Under the pieces are notes generated by a model that saw nothing but the letters and a program-made list of their open reading frames with translations, was not told the DNA's origin and made no database searches. The position numbers and the translations under genes are program-made. This document shows, piece by piece, positions 58,354-64,000 of a stretch of 64,000 nt of DNA. The stretch is from Actinomycetospora soli (GTDB lineage Bacteria; Actinomycetota; Actinomycetes; Mycobacteriales; Pseudonocardiaceae). How positions within the stretch are numbered: position 1 is the first letter of the stretch; each line of letters opens with the position of its first letter. The DNA is taken from assembly GCF_021026295.1 (NCBI RefSeq), contig NZ_JAJNDA010000002.1, forward strand, positions 310,001 through 374,000, given 5' to 3'.

Positions 58354-59991
58354 CTAGTGGGCCGCCAGCCAGACCGCCGTGTCCGGCGGCAGCCGCCGAC
58401 CGTCGAGCGGGCCGCTCGCGAGCAGCACCCCGTCGTGGTCGGGCAGGTCCACGGGCTCCGTCGAGAGGTTCACGACGGCGAGGAAGGCCGGTGAACGCCG
58501 GAACGCCAGCACCGCGTCGCCCGGGGCCGACACCCAGTCCAGGTCGCCCTCGCCCAGCGCCGGGTGCCGACGACGGGTCGCGAGGGCCGCGCGGACGAGC
58601 TCCAGGAAGGAGCCGTCCACCCCCTCCTCGACCGCGGCCGCGTAGTCGGCGAACCAGGCCGGCTGCGGCAGCCAGGGGGACGACCCGCCGTCGGGACCGA
58701 ACCCGAAGCTCGACCCCTCCGCCGTCCAGGGGATCGGCACCCGGCAGCCGTCGCGGCCCCGCTCGGTGCGCCCGGAGCGCTCCCAGGTCGGGTCCTGCAG
58801 CGCGGCCTCGGGGATGTCGTCGACCTGCGGCAGCCCGAGCTCCTGCCCCTGGTAGACGTACATGCCGCCGGGCAGGGCGGAGGAGAGCAGGAACGCCGCG
58901 CGGGCGCGCCGGATCCCGAGCGGGACGTCGACGGGGTCGGACTCGTCGAACGTGGCGTTGCCGTGCCGCCGGACGGTCGGGCGGCCGTAGCGGCTCGGGG
59001 CGCGGACCACGTCGTGGTTCTCCAGCACCCAGGTGGCCGGGGCGCCGACCGAGGACAGGAACCCCGTCGTCGTGTCGATGGTGTCCCGCAGCGCGGCCGG
59101 GTCCCAGGGCGCCACGAGGTAGTCGAAGTTGAACGCCGTGTGCAGCCGCCCCGCGCCGACGTAGCGGGCGAGGCGCTCCGGGCTCGGCGTCCACGCCTCG
59201 GCGACGAACATCCGGGCGCCGTCGTAGGAGTCCGCGACGCGCCGCCACGACTCGTAGATCGCGAGCACGTCGTCGCGGTCGACGTAGGGGTGCTCGCCCG
59301 GGCCGGTGGAGAGGCCGATGAAGTCGCTCGAGTCCACGAGGTCGGGCAGCGCCGGGTCCTTGACGAGGCCGTGCGCGACGTCGATGCGGAACCCGTCGAC
59401 GCCGCGGTCGAACCAGAACCGCAGCACCGCCTCGAACTCGGCCGCCACGTCGGGGTTCTCCCAGTTCACGTCCGGCTGTCCGGGCGCGAAGAGGTGCAGG
59501 TACCACTGCCCGTCGTCGACCCGCGTCCACGCCGGGCCGCCGAAGTGGGAGAGCCAGTTGTTGGGCGGCTCCGCCCCGTCGGGGCCCCGGCCGTCGCGGA
59601 AGACGAACCGCGCGCGGGCGGGCGAGCCGGGACCGGCCGCGAGCGCCTCGACGAACCAGGCGTGGTGGTCGGAGAGGTGGTTGGGGACGATGTCCGGGAT
59701 GATCCGCAGCCCGTACTCGTGCGCCTCGGCGATCAGCTTCTCGGCGTCGGCGACCGTGCCGTACGCGGGCTCGATGGCCCGGTAGTCGGCGACGTCGTAC
59801 CCGGCGTCCACCTGGGGCGAGGCGTACCAGGGGTTGATCCACAGGGCGTCGACCCCGAGGTCGCGCAGGTAGGGCAGCCGGTCGCGGAGGCCGGCGAGAT
59901 CCCCGATCCCGTCGCCGTCGGCGTCGGCGAAGCTGCGGATGTAGACCTGGTAGATGACGGCGTCGCGCCACCACAGTGCATCGGTCGTCAC
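58354..59991 (-). CDS. GH13 alpha-glucosidase (oligo-1,6-glucosidase/trehalose-active type)
   Basis: The 545-residue cytosolic enzyme opens WWRDAVIYQVYIRSFADADGDGIGDLAG, has the conserved DIVPNHLSDHHAWF region, GFRIDVAH with nucleophile Asp204, FVAEAW with acid/base Glu near residue 261 and ENHD near residue 321, and GGMYVYQGQELGLPQV. It should hydrolyse terminal alpha-glucosidic bonds of imported oligosaccharides. GTG 59991 is chosen to match the usual N-terminus. TACGCT (60000-60005) is a likely -10, and the operator at 60027-60038 overlaps the expected -35 region, so the LacI-type repressor should block it. Confidence 0.9.
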   Translation of the reverse strand: MTTDALWWRDAVIYQVYIRSFADADGDGIGDLAGLRDRLPYLRDLGVDALWINPWYASPQVDAGYDVADYRAIEPAYGTVADAEKLIAEAHEYGLRIIPDIVPNHLSDHHAWFVEALAAGPGSPARARFVFRDGRGPDGAEPPNNWLSHFGGPAWTRVDDGQWYLHLFAPGQPDVNWENPDVAAEFEAVLRFWFDRGVDGFRIDVAHGLVKDPALPDLVDSSDFIGLSTGPGEHPYVDRDDVLAIYESWRRVADSYDGARMFVAEAWTPSPERLARYVGAGRLHTAFNFDYLVAPWDPAALRDTIDTTTGFLSSVGAPATWVLENHDVVRAPSRYGRPTVRRHGNATFDESDPVDVPLGIRRARAAFLLSSALPGGMYVYQGQELGLPQVDDIPEAALQDPTWERSGRTERGRDGCRVPIPWTAEGSSFGFGPDGGSSPWLPQPAWFADYAAAVEEGVDGSFLELVRAALATRRRHPALGEGDLDWVSAPGDAVLAFRRSPAFLAVVNLSTEPVDLPDHDGVLLASGPLDGRRLPPDTAVWLAAH

Positions 59992-60026
59992 GCTGCCCCA
60001 GCGTACGGGCCGACCACCGGGGCACC

Positions 60027-60038
60027 GCAAGCGCTTGC
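60027..60038. promoter_or_regulatory. Perfect LacI-type operator before the GH13 gene
   Basis: GCAAGCGCTTGC is a perfect 12-base palindrome 36 bases before the start codon at 59991. It is the best of three copies (also 55815-55826 and 55945-55956) and may also affect the divergent HNH gene. Confidence 0.75.
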
Positions 60039-60106
60039 AGCGGACGATCCCGGCACCACCCGTCGGAGCGGGCGATCTTCGCGGGTGCGAGGCATCCTGG
60101 AGACCG

Positions 60107-60487
60107 ATGCAACCCGGTCGTCTCCAGCGCCTCCACGCCGCGCACGCGCGCGACGGCGCCAGCTGCGTGTGGTGCGGCCGGGCGCTGGACGCGCGGACGC
60201 CGGCCACCACCGACCACGTCATCCCGAAGGTCAAGGGCGGGCCGTCGTGGTTGGAGAACGAGGTCGCCGCCTGCCGCCGCTGCAACGGCGAGCGCGGGCA
60301 CCGCGGCGTGGTCGACTGGTTGGAGGAGTGCGAGCGGCGCGGCTGGGCCCCGGACGTGGACCGGCTCGTGCGGGTCCTCGACGACCTCGCCGACGCCATC
60401 GTCGAACGCGGCGGTCAGCGCCGGGCCCGCCCGCACCTGGACGCGCAGCGGCGGCGGCTCGCGAAGCGCGGCGCGCGGGCGGCCTGA
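60107..60487 (+). CDS. HNH endonuclease-like protein
   Basis: The 126-residue product has an HNH core: zinc-type CVWCG (about residues 20-24), TTDHVIPKVKGGPSWLENEVAACRRCNGERG (about residues 34-64) with the catalytic His and Asn and the second CxxC. It is a free-standing short HNH protein with a helical basic tail. Such genes are common in actinobacterial chromosomes; whether it acts in repair, defence or RNA processing is not known. ATG 60107 has GGAG upstream. It is convergent with the TenA-like gene. Confidence 0.85.
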   Translation: MQPGRLQRLHAAHARDGASCVWCGRALDARTPATTDHVIPKVKGGPSWLENEVAACRRCNGERGHRGVVDWLEECERRGWAPDVDRLVRVLDDLADAIVERGGQRRARPHLDAQRRRLAKRGARAA

Positions 60488-60500
60488 GCGGTCCCGGGCC

Positions 60501-61103
60501 TCAGCGGTACGCCGCGTCGAAGAACGCCAGTTCGAGCTGCGCGGTGCGGGCGAACGCGGCCTCGTCGACCCCGACCCGGTCCGCCTCCTCGCGCAGGAAT
60601 CCGACCCACGCCGCGAACGCCGGGCCGCGGTGCAGCTCGATCCACTCCGCGTACAGCCAGTCGGCGGGCGCGGCTCCCAGCCGCTGCGCCCAGTCCAGGT
60701 AGAGCCACTCGGCGACGAGCAGCACCGTCAGCACCCGCCCGTAGTCGGCGGACCGCCGGGCGTCGTCCATCAGCGCGAGGAACGCCGCCGTCGGCCGGGC
60801 CGGCTCGGCGGGAGCCCGGACCCCGAGGCGGTCGAGGGCGCGCGTGAAGTAGTCGTCCTCGTCGCCCGCGACCAGCCCGAGCTGGCGGGCGAGGACGAGA
60901 CGCGGACCCGGCCGGTCGGCCGCCGCGACCGCCGCGCCGAGCAGGGCGACGAACGCGTCGAGGAAGAGCGCGTCCTGGGCGAGGTAGCCGGCCAGCACGG
61001 CGTCGTCCACGGTGCCCGCCCCGAGTTCGTCGACGAACCGGTGGCCGACGGCCGCGTCCCACACCTCGGCGTGCCGCTCACGGAGCTCGGCGCTGGTGGT
61101 CAC
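60501..61103 (-). CDS. TenA/PqqC-family protein
   Basis: The 200-residue all-helical product resembles TenA: RHAEVWDAAVGHRFVDELGAGTVDDAVLAGYLAQDALFLDAFVALLGAAV at the start (about residues 10-60) and WLYLDWAQRL and YAEWIELHRGPAFAAWVGFL near residues 130-165. TenA enzymes hydrolyse aminopyrimidines in thiamine salvage. The catalytic Cys of classical TenA (in a C-x3-E region) is not apparent, so it may belong to the Cys-less TenA_E-like group. No thiamine genes are nearby. GTG 61103 follows CAGACT by six bases. Confidence 0.78.
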   Translation of the reverse strand: MTTSAELRERHAEVWDAAVGHRFVDELGAGTVDDAVLAGYLAQDALFLDAFVALLGAAVAAADRPGPRLVLARQLGLVAGDEDDYFTRALDRLGVRAPAEPARPTAAFLALMDDARRSADYGRVLTVLLVAEWLYLDWAQRLGAAPADWLYAEWIELHRGPAFAAWVGFLREEADRVGVDEAAFARTAQLELAFFDAAYR

Positions 61104-61126
61104 CCGCCGAGTCTGACGATGCGGCG

Positions 61127-61166
61127 ATCCTCCCGCTGGATGACGGCAACGACGCTTTCCTGCCAC
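61127..61166. repeat. Interspersed repeat, diverged copy
   Basis: The right half (GGCAACGACGCTTTCCTGCC) equals that of the copies at 37415-37455 and 46136-46158 apart from one base; the left half is more diverged. It lies just upstream of the TenA-like gene. Confidence 0.8.
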
Positions 61167-61184
61167 CCGGGGGCCGGGCAGGCG

Positions 61185-61231
61185 AACGGCCCGGGCACCG
61201 CCGTGGGGGCGACGGCGGTACCCGGGCCGTT
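61185..61231 (-). terminator. Terminator of the aldo/keto reductase gene
   Basis: A 20-base-pair stem with one mismatch (61185-61204 with 61212-61231) and a 7-base loop lies 40 bases after the stop at 61272. Confidence 0.85.
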
Positions 61232-61271
61232 CCGGCGTCCTCCTCGACGAGGGAGTGCGAGGAGGAGGGTC

Positions 61272-62102
61272 TCAGCGGTCGAACTGGTCGGGGTCGGGCC
61301 CGAGCCGCTCGGCCCGCTCGAGCTCGGCGATCGAGGACATCTCCTCGTCGGAGAGCTCGAAGTCGAAGATGTCGAAGTTCTCCTGGATGCGCGACGGCGT
61401 CACCGACTTCGGGAACACGATGTTGCCGAGCTGGACGTGCCAGCGCAGCGTCACCTGTGCCCCGGTCTTGTCGTGCTTCTTCGCGATGCCGGTGATCGTC
61501 GGCTCGTCGATGACGCCCTGGCCCTGGCCGATCGGGCTCCACGCCTCGGTCGCGATGCCGTGGCGCTCGTCGAAGGAGCGCATCGCGAGCTGCTGCAGGT
61601 GCGGGTGCAGCTCGATCTGGTTGACCGCAGGCACCGTCTCGGTCTCGGCGAAGAGCCGCTCGAGGTGGTGGTCCTGGAAGTTCGAGACGCCGATGGACCG
61701 CGCCTTGCCGTCCTTCGCGGCCTCCTCGAAGCCCTTCCAGGTGTCGACGTAGAGGTCCTTGCCGGGCAGCGGCCAGTGGATCAGGTAGAGGTCCACGTGG
61801 TCGAGGCCGAGCTTCTCCAGGCTCTCGTCGAGCGCCTTCTGGGAGTCCAACCGGCCGTGGTTGGAGTTGTTGCACTTGGTGGTGACGAACAGCTCGTCAC
61901 GCCCGATCCCCGAGCTGCGGATGGCCTCGCCGACCTCCGCCTCGTTGCCGTACATCTGCGCGGTGTCGATGTGCCGGTAGCCGATCTCCAGGGCCTTCGC
62001 CACGGTCTCGGCGGTCTGGGACCGGTCGATCTGGAACACACCGAACCCGAGCTGGGGGATCGTCGCGCCACTGTTCAGCTCGATGCCGGGGACGTCAGTC
62101 AT
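61272..62102 (-). CDS. Aldo/keto reductase
   Basis: The 276-residue NADPH-dependent oxidoreductase has the catalytic tetrad Asp46 and Tyr51 (IDTAQMYGNE), Lys76 (VTTKCNN) and His109 (LYLIHWPLP), plus GVSNF (about residues 138-142) and the C-terminal cofactor motif FPKSVTPSRIQEN. It fits the 2,5-diketo-gluconate reductase-like AKR5 group. Physiological substrate unknown. Start ATG 62102; it is monocistronic with its own strong terminator. Confidence 0.92.
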   Translation of the reverse strand: MTDVPGIELNSGATIPQLGFGVFQIDRSQTAETVAKALEIGYRHIDTAQMYGNEAEVGEAIRSSGIGRDELFVTTKCNNSNHGRLDSQKALDESLEKLGLDHVDLYLIHWPLPGKDLYVDTWKGFEEAAKDGKARSIGVSNFQDHHLERLFAETETVPAVNQIELHPHLQQLAMRSFDERHGIATEAWSPIGQGQGVIDEPTITGIAKKHDKTGAQVTLRWHVQLGNIVFPKSVTPSRIQENFDIFDFELSDEEMSSIAELERAERLGPDPDQFDR

Positions 62103-62157
62103 GCCCTGCGGATACCCGGGTCCGCGCCGTCCGGAACGGCCGGACCCGGGTCCGCGC

Positions 62158-63723
62158 TCAGGCCGTGGCGAACGCGCCCAGCGTCGCGTTGGGCTTCACT
62201 CCCGCGAACGACCGGTGCCACGTCCGGTAGTACGCGACCTCCTCGTCGCTGCGCAGTTCCCAGCCGTTCTCGACGACGGGCGGCTCGGCGCCCTGCGCGC
62301 CCTCCTTCGCCTTCTCCTTCTCGACGAGTCTGGCGAGCACGTCGCCGGCGCCGGAGCCGTCGCCGAACTGCTCCTTGCCGCGCCAGAGGATGTCGTCGAG
62401 GACCATGTCCTGGAACGCCTCGCGCAGCAGCTGCTTCTCGGTGCGGCCCTCGCCCATGAGCTTCCACTCGGCGGGGATCGCGAGCATCTCCTCCATGACC
62501 GTGGCGTCGAGGAACGGCACGCGGGCCTCGAGGCCGTAGTTCATGGTGGTGCGGTCGCAGCGCTGCAGGTTCAGCTCGTGCAGCGTCTCGATCGAGCGCA
62601 CGAGCTCGGCCTGGAGAGCGTCCGGGGTCGCGAAGGCCGGGTCGGTGTGCACGTAGGAGTAGCCGGCGAACAGCTCGTCGGCGCCCTCGCCGGTGAGCAC
62701 CACCTTGACGTGCTTCACCGCCTCCCGGGCCAGCAGCAGGTTCGGCACCGCCGAGCGCACCAGCGCCGGGTCGAAGTGCTCGATGACCGTGACGGCCTCG
62801 TCGAGGGCCTCCTCGAGGTCCTCCGCGGTCGGCACGATCTCGTGGTGGTCGGTGCCGAGGTACTCGGCGACCGCCCGGGCCGCGAGCAGGTCGGCACTGG
62901 TCTCGGTCCCGACCGCGAAGGTCGGCAGCTTCTCGCCCTTCTCCGCGGCGACCTGCGCGGCCACGGCCGCCACGATCGCCGAGTCGAGGCCGCCGGAGAG
63001 GAACACGCCGACCGGGACGTCGGACATCATGTGCCGGCGCACCGAGTCGGACAGCACCCCGCGCACGTGGGCGAGCACGTCGTCGTCCCACTGCTTGTCC
63101 GGGGCGTAGCGCGCGGGGCGCACGTGCACCGGCACGGCGTCGGCGAACCGGACCATCGTGCCCTCGGCGACGTCGATCCCGGAGTCGGGCAGGCCCGGGC
63201 TCCAGACGTACCCGGGCGGGAACGCCTCGACCAGCGGCTGGTCGGCCTCGTCGAAGGCCCGCAGCTCGGAGGCGAACAGCGTGAGGCCCGGCAGCTTCGC
63301 CCAGTAGAGCGGCTTGATGCCGATCGGGTCGCGGGCGACGACGCCGTGGCCGTCGGTGTGCGCCATGGCGAGCGCGTACATGCCGCGCAGGTCGTGCAGC
63401 GCGGCCGAACCGTCGCGCAGGACCAGCCGGAACGCCGACTCGGTGTCCGAGTCGGTGGCGAACCGGACCTCCGAGAGCGCCTCGCGGATGTCGGCGTGGT
63501 TGTAGATCTCGCCGTTGCCCACGACGTACGCCGAGTCGGTCTCGTCGGCGATCGGCTGCTTGCCGCCGGTCACGTCCATGATCGAGAGGCGCTGGTGGCC
63601 GAGCCACGCGCTCTCCAACCGGACCCGCCCGGAGTCGTCCGGGCCGCGGTGGTGGATCCGCGCGAGCATCCGCTCGCACTTCTCGGGGTCGATGTCACCG
63701 TACGCAGCAACGATTCCGCACAC
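62158..63723 (-). CDS. asnB: Asparagine synthetase B (glutamine-hydrolysing)
   Basis: The 521-residue product starts MCGIV with the amidotransferase nucleophile Cys at position 2, followed by HHRGPDDSG and GNGEIYNH of the glutaminase domain. The synthetase domain has SGGLDSA (about residues 245-251), FAVGTE, LTGEGADELFAGYSY and LEARVPFLD. It makes asparagine from aspartate, glutamine and ATP. GTG 63721-63723 is the only start that keeps Cys at position 2. It is compact compared with E. coli AsnB (554). No leader peptide or T-box is seen upstream. Confidence 0.95.
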   Translation of the reverse strand: MCGIVAAYGDIDPEKCERMLARIHHRGPDDSGRVRLESAWLGHQRLSIMDVTGGKQPIADETDSAYVVGNGEIYNHADIREALSEVRFATDSDTESAFRLVLRDGSAALHDLRGMYALAMAHTDGHGVVARDPIGIKPLYWAKLPGLTLFASELRAFDEADQPLVEAFPPGYVWSPGLPDSGIDVAEGTMVRFADAVPVHVRPARYAPDKQWDDDVLAHVRGVLSDSVRRHMMSDVPVGVFLSGGLDSAIVAAVAAQVAAEKGEKLPTFAVGTETSADLLAARAVAEYLGTDHHEIVPTAEDLEEALDEAVTVIEHFDPALVRSAVPNLLLAREAVKHVKVVLTGEGADELFAGYSYVHTDPAFATPDALQAELVRSIETLHELNLQRCDRTTMNYGLEARVPFLDATVMEEMLAIPAEWKLMGEGRTEKQLLREAFQDMVLDDILWRGKEQFGDGSGAGDVLARLVEKEKAKEGAQGAEPPVVENGWELRSDEEVAYYRTWHRSFAGVKPNATLGAFATA

Positions 63724-63847
63724 GAGCGCTCACGCTTCCTTCGTCAGGGTGCCTGACCACAGATACACGGGGGATACCCGGGACGCATGGGAACGGGGCG
63801 CTCGTCACGCATCGTTAACGGTCAAGGCTCCCGACGACGACGCCGGA

Positions 63848-64000
63848 TCAGCGCCAGGCGAACACCGGCTGCTCGAGTCCGTCGACCCGCGTGGGGCGGT
63901 CGTGCAGCGCCACCTCGGTGAACTGCAGCAGCACCGCGGCCGTCGGCGCGTGCACCCGGTGCCCGACGATCGGCAGCTGCACCACCGGCCGGTCGGACTC
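63848..64000 (-). CDS. C-terminal end of a protein of unknown function
   Basis: The last 50 codons are visible, running in from the right edge and ending with TGA at 63848-63850. The segment ([20 protein letters not shown]...VFAWR) looks like a soluble enzyme's C-terminus but is too short to identify. The 124 bases between it and asnB hold the asnB promoter region, with a TTGACC-like box near 63824 on the minus strand, but no clear -10. Confidence 0.6.
   Translation of the reverse strand, partial: ESDRPVVQLPIVGHRVHAPTAAVLLQFTEVALHDRPTRVDGLEQPVFAWR

Noticed and set aside
60107-60487. HNH gene as a homing endonuclease or restriction enzyme
   Set aside because: It is a short free-standing gene with no intron, intein or methylase next to it; such copies are common in actinobacteria.
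63724-63847. Possible T-box or attenuator before asnB
   Set aside because: The 124-base gap is too short for a T-box, shows no T-box sequence, no leader peptide with Asn codons and no competing hairpins.

Overview
This is a very GC-rich stretch of chromosome with start codons dominated by ATG/GTG, long antisense open frames, many ATGA/GTGA stop-start overlaps, and -10-like hexamers placed 6-8 bases before start codons (leaderless mRNAs). Together with the gene content (LpqY-SugABC-like importer, CtpE-like ATPase, EcsC-like proteins, deazaflavin-dependent reductase, DUF2786 and DUF4032 proteins) it points to an actinobacterium, most likely of the Pseudonocardiaceae; genus is not determinable from the window. 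I saw no tRNA, rRNA, CRISPR, transposase, integrase or phage gene.

Layout. 1-3.8 kb: end of a secreted protein gene, an EcsC-like protein, and two duplicated bicistronic operons of small secreted chaplin/rodlin-like proteins, each with a matching upstream dyad and a matching terminator, then an unknown gene. 3.9-6.4 kb: carboxylesterase, pentapeptide-repeat protein, small membrane protein. 6.45-15 kb: recC-recB-recD operon. 15.1-17.6 kb: two conserved unknowns, a deazaflavin-dependent nitroreductase-like protein, an L,D-transpeptidase. 17.6-27 kb (minus strand): P450, OmpR/MprB-type two-component system, repeat-rich membrane protein, ferric-reductase-like membrane flavoprotein, FMN-binding exported protein, ApbE flavin transferase and CtpE-like P-type ATPase, packed as a likely single transcription unit. 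27.1-33.2 kb: small kinase, two EcsC-like proteins, a helicase-like unknown, DUF2786 protein. 33.4-36.2 kb: soxR with its operator, a BtuF-like protein, unknowns, an EI24 membrane protein. 36.2-44.3 kb: a complete type II-like Wadjet (Jet) plasmid-defence locus. 44.3-51.4 kb: phosphotransferase-fold protein, YaaA, two serine hydrolases, Ca2+/Na+ exchanger-like protein, alpha/beta hydrolase. 51.4-60 kb: an LpqY-SugABC-like importer, LacI regulator and GH13 glucosidase tied together by three copies of one operator. 60-64 kb: HNH endonuclease, TenA-like protein, aldo/keto reductase, asparagine synthetase and the end of an unknown gene.

How it works together. Three units stand out. The flavin/electron-transfer unit would move electrons from NAD(P)H through a membrane b-type/flavin protein to a covalently flavinylated exported protein, with ApbE supplying the flavin and a two-component system sensing the envelope. 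The Jet locus encodes an SMC motor, kleisin-like and accessory subunits and a Toprim nuclease. The sugar regulon imports a trehalose-like or other alpha-glucoside and hydrolyses it under a LacI repressor.

The window is also rich in short interspersed DNA repeats: at least four families of palindromic or terminal repeats sit at gene ends, one of them between jetB and jetD and another written into the C-terminal codons of recB, jetA and jetC.
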